A DNA stretch of 64,000 nt from Sciurus carolinensis (taxonomy: Eukaryota > Chordata > Mammalia > Rodentia > Sciuridae): assembly GCF_902686445.1 (NCBI RefSeq), contig NC_062223.1, forward strand, positions 59,421,998 through 59,485,997. Direction: 5' to 3'. Each line of letters starts with the position of its first letter. The stretch's first letter is position 1. Below are positions 36,080 to 46,027 of the stretch, one piece after another. The position numbers were made by a program, and so were the translations under genes. The notes beneath the pieces are model-generated. The model saw only the letters and a list, made by a program, of their open reading frames with translations, was not told the DNA's origin and did not search any database.

Positions 36080-36520
36080 TAGTGCTGTGGGAATAGCCAG
36101 GGTACCTCGAGAAGTCAGGGAAGACTTTACCAACAGGTGGATGTTTGAGCAACCATAAAGGACTTGCCTAAGTAGATCCACAAGGTAAATAGTGGCAGAA
36201 TATGATTTCCAGTCAAGGAGAATAGAATGCATAGAAGCCTGAAATTGCATGATAGTCATAGAGAAATATACTGTGATATGAATGGAACACAGGGAATATT
36301 TTTTGTAGTTTAGAGTTCATGAATAGCAAAGGGAGGAAATGAGACCAGGAAGGGATCTACTCACAATGGCTTTGTAAGCTATACTGTGTAATTTAGACTT
36401 TGCCCTACCAGTGCTGGGAAAACTATGAAGAGTTTTATAAAGCAGCATGACATGGTCAGACTCATGTAGGGAAGGTGGGATGCCTGGCTGTAAGAGAATG
36501 AATTGTCTTTTAGAAATTTT
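36080..36520 (+). repeat. Ancient interspersed repeat, family not named
   Basis: Shares aggtggatgtttgagcaacc, atggctttgtaagctatact, agcatgacatggtcagactc with the old repeat copies elsewhere in the window. Confidence 0.4.
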
Positions 36521-36529
36521 GTAAGACAG

Positions 36530-36625
36530 ACACTGTTGTCTGATTTTTATCCCTGAAAACACCGAGGCCCTGGAGGTTAAATGCTTTGCCCAAGATCTCA
36601 GATTCAGAAAGCAGAGGACCTAGGA
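36530..36625 (-). repeat. MIR SINE fragment
   Basis: Inverted MIR: tatccctgaaaacaccgagg, gctttgcccaagatctcaga. Confidence 0.55.
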
Positions 36626-37109
36626 TTCACCTGGCTTCTTGGCTCTGAATCTCATTTTCCTGGGCACATCACCATCATTAACAGAGTCTTCTAGAAAGCT
36701 ACCTGCAATCAGGTGGTGGGTAGATGCTGATAGGACAATGTGAAGCAAATGGTCATTGATATAATCTTGTTGAAGGAATATAGTACTGGGATTTTGTAGC
36801 CTGTGGTGTTCAGTCTCCTGACCTCCATGCCAATGCACAGAGAGCAAGAAGCAGTGGGAGGCTTTGAGCTGCAAGCTCTACATTGGCTTGACAAGATCTA
36901 TTCATCACCGTCTCACTCATTAATTCAGAGCAGCATCTACTGCCTAATACTGGCATTTGTCAGTGACTTGTTTGTGGAAGCCCCTGGTGCTCGAGGCTGG
37001 TCAGTTCTGTAGTCCACAAACCCAGGGTGAACCCTGACAGACAGAGGCAGGTCCTTTCTCTACATTTTGTAAAGTAAAATAACCTTTTTAAAAAACAAAG
37101 GTAACATGA

Positions 37110-37320
37110 TACAGCGGTAAAGAACACTAAGTTAGAGCTTAGGTAAACCTGGCTTTGGTTCTGCTGCCGCCACCTTAACTAGCTATGAAGGCTGTTTAAT
37201 ATGTATGAATCTCAGTCTCCTTATCTTTAGCCTACCTGAAAAGATTATTATGATGATTAAAATGCAATGTTTATTAAATGCCTTTGTATAATGTCTGGCA
37301 CATATGAATCTTTAATGTAC
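37110..37320 (+). repeat. MIR SINE fossil
   Basis: Sense MIR: gatacagcggtaaagaacac, gtatgaatctcagtctcctt, tattatgatgattaaaatgc, gtctggcacatatgaatc. Confidence 0.65.
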
Positions 37321-37604
37321 GATAGTTTAAATTCTTGCTATTATTATTACCACCACCACTACTGCTACCACAGTTAAGGAATATTTGGAAAATAGAAGAA
37401 AAAATATTGTATAGTCCAATTACTGTGATGCAACTACCCTGATAATTTAGTTATAGTTTCTTCAAATCTTCTTTCTCTATTATTTCTAAATATACCAGAT
37501 TTTATAGCCAGGCATTGTTTTGTTTGTTTTCTCTATGGTGGGAACTGCATTATATTTATTTTTTTTCTTAATAGATTTTTCTAGATTATAAGAATGGTGT
37601 GTAG

Positions 37605-37830
37605 AATTGCTGGGGCAGTTGCACCTGCCTTTGATCCCAGCCACTGAGGATACTGAAGCAGGAGGATTTCAAGTTCAAGGCTAACCTCAGCAACTTATCA
37701 AGGCCCCATATTGAAGTAAAAATTTAAAAAAGACCTGAGGATGTAGCTTGGTGGTAGGTTCAATACCCAGTACTGCTCCCCCCAACCAAAAAAAACAAAA
37801 ACAAAAACAAAAAACAAAAAACAAAAAACA
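37605..37830 (+). repeat. B1+ID dimer SINE with A-rich tail
   Basis: B1 part: gcctttgatcccagccactg, ctgaagcaggaggatttcaa. ID part: ctgaggatgtagcttggtgg, aggttcaatacccagtactg. The tail is a degenerate (AAAAAC)n run at 37788-37828. Confidence 0.85.
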
Positions 37831-37879
37831 GAAGAGTGTGTAAAATTCAGAGAGTATAGAAAAGGAAAAAAGAAAAACC

Positions 37880-38220
37880 ATACTCATAATGCCATTCTTA
37901 TCCCCAGTCCAGAGGCAATCTCTATTAATATTTTGGTATATCTTCTTTCTCTACATTTTGTAAAATAAAATAATAGCCAGTTACCTTACCTTATTAAAGT
38001 TTATTTATGGAATTGAGATCATATTTTTTACACACACAATTTTTATATGATTTTTCAGTTTACATGATATCATGAATACTTCCTTATTATCTACGTGTCA
38101 TTTTCTGAGATTGCCTAATAGTCCCAATGATGACTCTATCATAGTTTACAAAAACACTTCCTTAGTGTTAGACCTCTAAGTTTTTTCCCTATTCATTAGT
38201 CTATAATGCTTCCCATAACA
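37880..38220 (-). mobile_element. Ancient L1-like fragment, inverted
   Basis: Phrases tatccccagtccagaggcaa, cagtttacatgatatcatga and ttttttccctattcattagt are typical of old inverted LINE sequence. Subfamily not assigned. Confidence 0.4.
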
Positions 38221-38686
38221 GACCGAGGGAAACAGCCACAAAACAGTCAGAAACTTATAATGTACTTCTGCTGTATTGCTCTGCGTGAGACACAGCAGGA
38301 CCCCTTAGAGCCTCAAAGGAGCTCAGAGACCAGACAGCCTGGAACTATTTACTAAGGGTAAAATATATAGGGGCTTCTTTGCCAGAACTGTCAGAAAGAA
38401 TATATAAATGTATGTAGCCTTTTTCCCTGTGGAAGCTGAGACCCAGAAAGCACAGCTTATATGTAGGAAAAAGCCAAGCAAACTTTGCTGCACTTTCTCA
38501 CTAATATATACAGATGACCTCCTGTGTTCAAATGCCTTCTGAGCCAGTTACCTTAGCTGCCAGGGCCTCTGGTGAGAACCTTTGAATTTACTTCCACATG
38601 GTTTCCACTGGGGAACAAACAGTGAGAAGCATCAAGAAAGGAACTCTTATGAAAGTAAGGAGAGTCAGACTGACTCTAGTCTGGTG
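38221..38686. other. Unassigned intronic sequence
   Basis: No repeat or exon recognised between two old L1 pieces. Confidence 0.4.
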
Positions 38687-39035
38687 TTTTTTTTTTTTTT
38701 TAATTTTCTTAATTGACAGATAAAATTGTATATATTTATCATGTATAGCATGCTGTTTTGAAATACACATACATTGTGGAAAGGCTAAATCAAACTAATT
38801 GATATGTGTCACCTCATATTTTTATGGTGAAAAAACATTAAAATCAACTCAGCATTTTTCAAGAATATATTGCTATTAACTAAAGTAAATTACAACAATA
38901 TGAATGAACCTGAAGGGGACAGTATGTCAAGAGAAATAAGCCAGGTCCAGAAAGACAAATACCACATGATCTCAATAATATGTGGAGCAAAAAGTTAAGC
39001 TAGAGAAAGGTTGAAGTAGAGAAAGGAATGGTGGT
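38687..39035 (-). mobile_element. Old L1 with 5' inversion (twin-priming structure)
   Basis: The left part (38687-about 38882) is the inverted L1 3' UTR end: T run, cttaattgacagataaaatt, tgtatagcatgctgttttga, catttttcaagaatatattg. The right part (about 38890-39035) is sense-strand L1 from further upstream in the element: gaatgaacctgaaggggaca, agagaaataagccaggtcca, atgatctcaataatatgtgg. Opposite orientation of neighbouring L1 segments is the mark of twin priming. Confidence 0.65.
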
Positions 39036-39629
39036 TCTAGTCTTGGTTTTGACACAGACTTGCTCTGGGACCTCAGGCAAGTTCTTACCTCTTTACAAGT
39101 CTCTGTGTTCTCCTGGTAATATAGATGATCTACCAGACCTTCCCTGCATTAACATTCTAGAATATCCCAAACCTTCCTCTTGCTAAAGTGAGCATCCTGG
39201 TAAAAGTCACAGGATGCTTCTCCAGAGTCTAGAGTTTCTCTTAGTTAGTACCAAGGGAACCATGCATGCTTTTATATCCCCAGTTACTTTCTCCTGGTAG
39301 CAGTTGGAACATGTGGACACTGAAAGACAAGAAGTAACCCTCCCTGGTTGCAAACACTAGATTCAGAATCCTGAACCTTGTCTTTTATGTATTACATATT
39401 CGTTCTCTTATGCACTTTGTACTCGTATTCATACTCTCATTTAGCAGGTGTGTGGTGTTCAAAGAATTGCAGATAGTTTGTGTGACTGGAAGGTAAAAAG
39501 GAGAGTGGGCAGTTACAGAAAAGTCAAGCATTTCTCCTCAGACCAGTCTGTTTCTACAGAATTCTTTGCTCATTTTATCAGTCCAGATGAGAGAGAGAGT
39601 CTTTTTAGTTTGCTTTTCAAAAGCTGTTA

Positions 39630-39900
39630 TCTTTATTGCCTTATCTTTCCATTTTTAAAGTAACATATGCTCATTATAGAAAGTTTAAAAATTACAAAAA
39701 AGTAGGAAGAAAAAAAATTCACTGATGGTCTGACTGGCTAAAGACAACTCCTTAACATCTTGGTGCATTGCCATTCAATGTTTTTTTCACACTATCTTTT
39801 TATGTAGCTGTGAATATGTTGTAATTATAGTTTTAACCTTTGTATATGGTGCCTTTCTACATATTCCTAAAATTTGCCAAAAATGGATGTTAATGTCATT
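39630..39900. mobile_element. Ancient LINE-like fragment next to the exon
   Basis: Phrases agtaacatatgctcattata, gaaagtttaaaaattacaaa, tcttggtgcattgccattca and ttttttcacactatcttttt match old dispersed LINE-type sequence. It ends about 80 bp before the SERGEF exon. Confidence 0.45.
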
Positions 39901-39953
39901 AGTTAATAACTGTGATCATAAAATATACTGACTGAAATATCTATATATTTTTT

Positions 39954-39981
39954 TCTAAGATAACATATTTCTTTTTAACAG
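39954..39981 (+). promoter_or_regulatory. 3' splice site (acceptor) of the SERGEF exon
   Basis: A pyrimidine-rich tract with ttctttttaacag ends in AG at 39980-39981. A plausible branch-point sequence (tctaag) lies about 26 nt upstream. No other AG occurs between the tract and the exon. Confidence 0.75.
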
Positions 39982-40018
39982 GTTTCTTGTGGCTCAGAGC
40001 ATAATTTGGCAGTAATTG
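39982..40018 (+). CDS. SERGEF: Internal coding exon of SERGEF (RCC1-like repeat segment), 37 nt
   Basis: The 37 nt read in phase 0 give VSCGSEHNLAVI plus the first base (G) of the next codon. The motif xSCGxxHxLA is the signature of an RCC1 beta-propeller blade. From memory, the human SERGEF/DelGEF protein has a nearly identical stretch in its late repeats, which is the best match I know. The exon is bounded by a polypyrimidine-ttaacag acceptor and a gtaagtaa donor. SERGEF is an RCC1-family protein linked to regulated secretion and exocyst binding. The exon lies on the + strand and no adjoining exon was recognised in the window, in keeping with the very long introns of this gene. Its length is not a multiple of three, so skipping it would shift the frame. 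Another RCC1-family gene is possible but the wording of the motif favours SERGEF. Confidence 0.82.
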
Positions 40019-40026
40019 GTAAGTAA
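40019..40026 (+). promoter_or_regulatory. 5' splice site (donor) of the SERGEF exon
   Basis: The exon ends in ATTG and is followed by gtaagtaa, which matches the U1 consensus GTAAGT at all six intronic positions. Confidence 0.8.
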
Positions 40027-40283
40027 TTTTTATACTGATAACTGTGTTCTGAAACTCATGTGACAGAATTGGAGAAGACTCTTGGTTAACCAAAAACTAG
40101 GGTGCATGTGTGTGCGGATGTGTTGGGGAAGACTTGGGGAAATGGAAGCCTTTGGTTGTCCAAGAGTTTACTAGAACCCCTTTTCTGAAAAGTTTAATCT
40201 ATATCATTAATCATCTTATTAAGGTACCCAAGCTGCCCTATCTGCCCCAGGAAACATCATTTGAGGACCTTAAAGAACCTACA

Positions 40284-40423
40284 GGGGCTTGGGCTATAGC
40301 TCGGTGGCAGAACACTTGTCTAGCATGTGTGAGGCACTGGGTTCAATCCTTTGCACCATATTAAAAAAATTAATAAAATAAAGGCATTCTATCCATCTAC
40401 ACCAACAAAAAAAATTTTTAAAA
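40284..40423 (+). repeat. ID SINE with sciurid-type tail and target duplication
   Basis: Body: gggctatagctcggtggcag, tgtgtgaggcactgggttca. Tail unit: aataaaataaaggcattcta, tccatctacacc. Flanked by agaacctacag at 40274 and agaacttacag at 40424, an 11-bp duplication with one change. Confidence 0.9.
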
Positions 40424-40749
40424 AGAACTTACAGGCACAGGATAGCCAGACATAAAAAGGGGGAGTGGATTGTATTGCTTCTGGCTCTTTGAATAAATTC
40501 CTTCTACCAAGTTCTTTCTTCTTATTTTGGTTCTTTCTTAGAAATAGGGGACTTTGCTTACTGCTCTCACTGCCTTATATTTGATAGCACTCAGGAACCT
40601 CCTGGGTGGACTTAAACCTCTGGTCAATTGAGACTTCCTTTTAGTTGGTTCTGAATGACCCGCGTTCCATGTTTTCATTATTGGACCTGTGAGCAATTCA
40701 TTCAAGAAGCCTTTTCATTATGTTCACAGGTAGATTCAGTCTCTACCTC

Positions 40750-40990
40750 ACAGTATATTAGAGAGACTGTAATGTAGAGTGCCCAAGTTCAGTACAGGCT
40801 TTTACTTACTAGAGCCCTAACTTGGGCATGGAATTTAATCCCTCTTTGCCTTATTTTCTTCATCTTTAAAATGAGGATAACAGTAGTGCCTACTTCATAG
40901 TATTATTGTGAGGGTTAAATGAACTAATATATGCAGGGCAAACAGAAATGGCACTTAGCTCCTAGTAATGGCTTTAGAAATGTTAGGTGT
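40750..40990 (+). repeat. MIR SINE fossil
   Basis: Sense MIR: ctttgccttattttcttcat, aaaatgaggataacagtagt, gtgagggttaaatgaactaa, ggcacttagctcctagtaat. Confidence 0.75.
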
Positions 40991-41139
40991 TCTTACCTGA
41001 TATTATTAGTTTAAGGAATTGCCCTTCTCTAGGCTTTAGTTCCCCATCTGTAAAGTGGAGGGCATAAAACAGAAAGTCAAGTTTCCCTCCAGCTCTGATC
41101 ATTTAAGACTTGTTACAACATCAGCACCGCCTGCCTCTT

Positions 41140-41280
41140 GTCACTGATTTCTGTTCCAATTTATCTCCCTAGCCTCTGACTTGAAATTTCTGATAGGCAA
41201 GGCCCTTGTGATTTTCTTTTATTTCTTATTTGGTCATCTCACTTAGAACAGTGCCTGGCTCTCAACAGAGACTCAAGAAC
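41140..41280 (+). repeat. L2 LINE 3' end fragment
   Basis: Phrases ctgataggcaaggcccttgt, ttagaacagtgcctggctct follow L2 3'-end order. Confidence 0.5.
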
Positions 41281-42584
41281 CCTCAGAAGACTGGTGTAGC
41301 TGCTTGGGGTGGTGGTAGTTTGAAGCATTATATCACAGGCCTACATGTGATGTGCAGAGAGGCAGGACCAAGGAGACAGAGGAGGAAGGTTGTCTGCAGC
41401 AGTGGAGAGTCAAAGGGACTGGAGTCAGAGAAAAAGCTAGAATATATAACGGCAAACCTGTATGCTTTGCAGCAGTACCAGACACTTTATACTGGAACTG
41501 CTCCAGCCTGGGTGTAATTAAGACAAGCTAATCAAAGAATCAAAGGATGTTGTTGCTGCTGCTGCTAGCACTGAACTGCGAGAGGGTAGCTTCCTTTGGG
41601 ACTAGCGCAAACAAGAAGATTGAAGGCAATCTAAATACAGGGAAGCAGTAGTTCAGACAAAGGAGGGAGCCAGTGCTAGCAGAGCATGGGCTGAACTGAC
41701 ATAGGCAGACTGTGGCTGTAGAAAGAGCAAAGAGTGCACGTGGACAACTTTTTTCATACCTGCCCCAGCTTGTGTGAGCTTCCATTCCGCCACCCCCGTC
41801 TATGTAATGGGGGTAATAATTCCTCCTTGCAGGATTTTGCGAAGATTGGGTAAGGTAAAGTATGTGAAATGCCTGACATATATCACCTATCTACCTATCT
41901 ATCCATCTAACCATCTGTTTCCCATTTCTCTTGGTGGGTGGGAGTGGGAAAAATCATTTGTCAGTATAACTGTTCTAGTGAAGTATTTCTTTGTCGGGAG
42001 AGAGAAATGAGACATTCTGGAGAGGCGTGTCCAATGTTACCCAAGTGAGGCCATCAGTGGCAGTAGAACAGGACATCCTGATGAGCTTGAAAGCAGATTA
42101 ATTTTTTGTTTTGTCCCAGATGCCCAGGGCCTGGCTTATAGTCTGTTGAATTAATGTTTCCAGAATGAGGAAAGGTGGATCTGTTGTGGGGTTCTCTATA
42201 GTATACCTACTAGTGAGCTTGGAGCCAGAGTCTGTCCACCACTGGAGGAATGCAGCCCTCAGTGGGTACACTGCATTAGTGCAACCTTTGAAACCTAGAA
42301 GTGACAAGCAGCTGCCTATTAGAACTGGCAGGAGGCCAGCAAGAGGGAGAGAAGCTAGAGAAGATCCACCAGCTTAAAGCTGTTTCTCACAGATAGCTCC
42401 TCCCCTCAACCCTTTTGCCATTGCCCACTTTAGACAGAATTCCCTGCCTTCAGCATCACTCTCTGAGTTCTAGCCCTTTAGTACCGTGTGCTGTGTTCCA
42501 CATGTCATAGGCACAAAATAGTTATAGAACAGACTAGAGCAGAGTACCAAGAAGCCAAACTTTGCTCGAGGGTAGAAGCAGCCA
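41281..42584. other. Unique intronic sequence, nothing recognised
   Basis: A short (CTGCTG)n and a (CTAT/CCAT)n-like stretch near 41886-41915 are the only low-complexity features. Confidence 0.4.
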
Positions 42585-43212
42585 CTTAGTCAGCTTTGTC
42601 ACTGTGACAAAATATCTGTGACAATCAACTTATGCAGAGGGAAGATTTCTTTTGGCTAATGTTTGCAAAGGTTTCAGTCCATGGTCCCTTGGTCTCATTG
42701 CTCTGGGCTGGTGGTGAGGCAGAACATCGTGACAGGGCTGGACACAGTGGCACAGGCCTGTAATCACAGCTACTTGGGACTGTGAGGCAGGAGGACCACA
42801 AGTTCCAAGCCAGCCTGGGCAACTTAATGGACCCTGTTTTAAATTGATAATTAAAGGAGGGGGGTAGGCTGGGAATGTAGCTTAGTGATAAAGTACTTGC
42901 CTAGCATGTGGGAGACCCTAGTTTTAATCCTAGTACCACACACAACATCATGGTAGTAGGCATGTAGTAGAGCAAAGCTGATCACCTCATAGTATCTAAG
43001 AAGCAATGGGGTAGAGAGCACTTTTATAGCAAAGCTCCTCCACCCAAACCCACTAAGCTATGAATTCATCAATGGATTAATCCATTGATGAGATCAGGTC
43101 TCATGATCCAGTCAGTTACCTCCAAAAACCCACCTCTGAGCGCTGTTACAATGGGGATCAAACCTTCAACATATGAGATTTTGGGGGACATTTCAGTTCC
43201 AAACCATAATAC
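42585..43212 (-). mobile_element. MaLR-type LTR, inverted, split by a SINE
   Basis: Left part (42585-42735): ttagtcagctttgtcactgt, ggtttcagtccatggtccct, gtgaggcagaacatcgtgac. Right part (42946-43212): catcaatggattaatccatt, ctcatgatccagtcagttac, caaaccttcaacatatgaga, ttccaaaccataata. This is a solo LTR of the same group as the one at 63140. The SINE at 42738-42945 divides it. Confidence 0.75.
42738..42945 (+). repeat. B1+ID dimer SINE inside the LTR
   Basis: B1 part: ggctggacacagtggcacag, gcctgtaatcacagctactt. ID part: aggctgggaatgtagcttag, tagttttaatcctagtacc. Flanking words aacatcgtgacag and aacatcatggtag are the target duplication. Confidence 0.9.
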
Positions 43213-43309
43213 AGCCTTAATGTTTAACAAATATGGTATAGATGATTCAGCCTAGAAAGAGAGGTGAGTTAGAAAAGGGTGAAAGGACATGATTTAGAAC
43301 CTACTCTGT

Positions 43310-43440
43310 CTCAGGGAGTGGACACAATTCCACAAAGTAGATTCATTGTACCTGTTTTACAGAGAAGAAAACAAACTCAGGTTAATGGGTTAAACAGTGC
43401 ACCCAGAGATAATGAGCAGTAAATGTAGAGCTGTCTGCTG
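43310..43440 (-). repeat. MIR SINE fragment
   Basis: Inverted MIR: ttgtacctgttttacagaga, agaaaacaaactcagg. Confidence 0.55.
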
Positions 43441-43507
43441 ACCTTCCAAGACTGGTCCTCACTCTATCATATCCTATGACCTGAGGCAGTAGTAGCAGGT
43501 AGTAGTT

Positions 43508-43520
43508 AAGAAGAACTCAG
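43508..43520 (+). repeat. Target-site duplication, left copy
   Basis: aagaagaactcag, identical to 50611-50623; the following g may belong to either the duplication or the L1 start. Confidence 0.95.
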
Positions 43521-44946
43521 GGGAGTTTCAAGATGGCAGACTAGGGGGCAGCTGCATTTCACATTGCTCCAGGATGCAAGATTCAAAAGAGGAGATAGTG
43601 AGAGACTTGGGACCAACTCAAAGTCGCTGGGTGAGTCTCTCCCATTGGGGAGGCGTCCCGGATGGGGCGGTAGCCCTGGAATGCAGGGAACTTTGTGAAG
43701 TAGAGTCGCTCGGCTAGACGCCCCTCCCCCCACTGGAGCGGTGAACACGGACAACTGGGATCATCGTAGAGGAGGCGGCTCAGCACAGCGCTTGGACTCG
43801 GAGCAACCACTGGGGCTCTGGGCGGCTGCCTGAGGAGGAGCTGCGTGGCGAGCTGTTTAGACCCAGAACGACCGCTTCTGAACACTGGGGGGTTGCCCGG
43901 AGGAAGAGGAGAAGCGCGGCGGGTCACTTGGTCTAGGAGTGACTGCATCAGAGCCACAGGCGGTTGCCAGAGGAGGAGCTGCGTGGCGAGCTGTTTGAAC
44001 TCAGAATGACTGCTCCAGAACACCGGTGGCCTGCCTGGAGGAGGAGCGTGGTGGGTTACTTGGAGCCACCGCTCCTGAACACCCGGGGGGCTACCCCAAG
44101 GAGGAGGAGGAGGAGCGGGGCGGGTCACTTGGACTTGGAGTGACTGCCTAGGGCTACGGGCGGTTGGCGGGAGGAGGAGACGCAAAGTGAGTTGCTTGGA
44201 CTCATAGTGACTGCGTCGGAAACCCGGCCGCTGTCCGGAGGAGGAGGTGTGTGACGGGTCTCTGGGTCTCGGAGCTATTGTACGGGGCTCCAGGTGGCGA
44301 CTCAGAGGAGGGGCCGCATAGCCAGGCAATTAGGTGCAGAGCAGGGTCCCAGGAGCTAGGTGGCTTCTTGCTGGAAGAGCCGCACAGAGACACGCCTAGG
44401 GGCGGAGCGAAGTTTCCAGGACTGCAGGCAGCTTCTCTGAGGAGGGGCAGCCTAAGGAGACTCGCCTGCGAAGGGTGAGGCTCCCAGGCCCAGGAGGTAG
44501 GTCCGGGCCCCTGGGAACGTTGCAGAGGAAGACAGCCCAGCCCAAGCGGTAGTTGTAGATTGAGGGGAACCTCTAGGAGGGGAACTGACCAGCAAGACGT
44601 CCCCACCGAGTGAGTCTTCCCTGCCGGGTGAGGTTTTCCCACAGGGACAGTAAAACCACAGACACAGGCCCAAACAGGACTTGCCTCAGCCCGCAGCCTA
44701 GTTCCCCGTTGGATGACCATTGGTCAACAAGTGGAGGCACCTCTGCCCACTAGCAGGGAATATACGCCACCTGAGGGTCACCACCCCTAGAAAGGCAGGT
44801 TCTTCGTGGAGCTCCGCATTATCAACTTCCTCCAAGACTTCAGGCTACTGAAGGATAAGAGGGGATATACTAGCAATCTTCAGGGACATTATAAGTTGAT
44901 AGAGGAAATCTGCAATATCTTAATGACCCACTGATTCCTGAACAAT
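43521..44946 (+). promoter_or_regulatory. L1 5' UTR / internal promoter region
   Basis: GC-rich 1.43-kb leader with many CpGs, unlike the AT-rich flanks. A CAAGATGGC motif at 43529-43537, nine bases into the element, matches the YY1 site that positions initiation in human L1. The middle is made of about 67-bp tandem units (see 43769-44500). Known L1 biology makes this the Pol II promoter; activity here is inferred only. Confidence 0.85.
43769..44500 (+). repeat. About 11 imperfect tandem units of ~67 bp in L1 5' UTR
   Basis: Each unit starts with a GAGGAGGAG-like block. Starts that I located: 43769, 43832, 43900, 43970, 44038, 44101, 44171, 44238, 44305, 44373, 44439 (spacings 63-70). Units share cggcgggtcacttgg-type and gtgactgc-type words; the pair at 43832 and 43970 is the closest match (gaggaggagctgcgtggcga in both). 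Confidence 0.85.
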
Positions 44947-45960
44947 ATGAGAAAACAAGGGAAGAAAATGTCCCAAACAAATCTAGATGTTACATCAATA
45001 AAATCCAACGACCGCATGGCAGAAGAAATGACAGAAAGGGAGTTCAGAATGTACATAATTAAAATGATTAGGGAAGCAAACGATGAGATGAAAGAGTAAA
45101 TGCAGGCATTGAATGATCACACCAATCGACAGTTAACAGAGCAAATTCAGGAAGCAAAAGATCATTTCAATAAAGAGGTAGAGATATTGAAAAAAAACCA
45201 AACAGAAATCCTTGAAATGAAGGAAACAATAAACCAAATTAAGAACTCCATAGAAAGCATAACCAATAGGATAGAACAGCTGGAAGACAGAACTTCAGAT
45301 ATTGAAGACAAAATATTTAACCTCTAAAACAAAGTTGAACAAACAGAGAAGATGGTAAGAAATCATGAACAGAATCTCCAAGAACTATGGGATATCATGA
45401 AAAGGCCAAATTTGAGAATTATTGGGATTGAGGAAGGCTCAGAGAAACAAACCAAAGGAATGAATAATCTATTCAATGAAATAATATCAGAAAATTTCCC
45501 AAATCTGAAGAATGAAATGGAAAATCAAGTCCAAGAGGCTCATAGGACTCCAAATACACAAAATTACAACAGACCCACACCAAGGCACATTATAATGAAA
45601 ATACCTAACATACAAAATAAAGACAGAATTTTAAAGGCTGTGAGAGAAAAGAACCAAATTACATTCAGGGGGAAACCAATACGGATGTCAGCAAATTTTT
45701 CAATCCAGACCCTAAAAGCTAGAAGGGCCTGGAACAACATTTTTGAAGCTCTGAAAGAAAATGGATACCAACCAAGAATCTTATACCCAGCAAAACTTAC
45801 CTTCAAATTTGACGATGAAATAAAATCCTTCCATGATAAACAAAAGCTAAAAGAATTTACAAAAAGAAAGCCAGCATTACAGAACATTCTCAGCAAAATA
45901 TTCCATGAGGAAGAGATAAAAAACAAAGAAGCATATCAGCAAAGGGAGGAATTATCCTAA
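44947..45960 (+). pseudogene. L1 ORF1 (RNA-binding chaperone), two premature stops
   Basis: The frame spans 338 codons including the final stop, the usual length for L1 ORF1p, which coats L1 RNA as a trimeric chaperone. It is broken by TAA at 45097-45099 and TAA at 45325-45327, both in frame without indels. The middle segment (45100-45327) is rich in E, K, Q, N and I with a heptad pattern, the coiled-coil trimerisation domain. The last segment (45352-45960) includes the RRM and C-terminal domain region, with LRIIGIEEG near its start and ARRAWNNIFEALKENGYQPR near the end. The start ATG at 44947 is chosen because it precedes the continuous homologous frame and gives the family length. Confidence 0.92.
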
Positions 45961-46027
45961 AGGAACTGTCAAATAAAGGAGGAACCAAGATGTGTCAAAA
46001 AATAAATAAATAAATAAAATTTTAAAT

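Noticed and set aside
35897..36259. 120-codon minus-strand open frame
   Set aside because: Overlaps an ancient repeat copy; no family resemblance.
43769..44500. CpG island and promoter of a host gene
   Set aside because: GC-rich repeats belong to the L1 5' UTR between its target duplication and ORF1; no host exon follows.
45564..45926. Minus-strand frame of 120 codons opposite L1 ORF1
   Set aside because: Shadow of the A-rich ORF1 coding strand. The same applies to 47932-48354 opposite ORF2.
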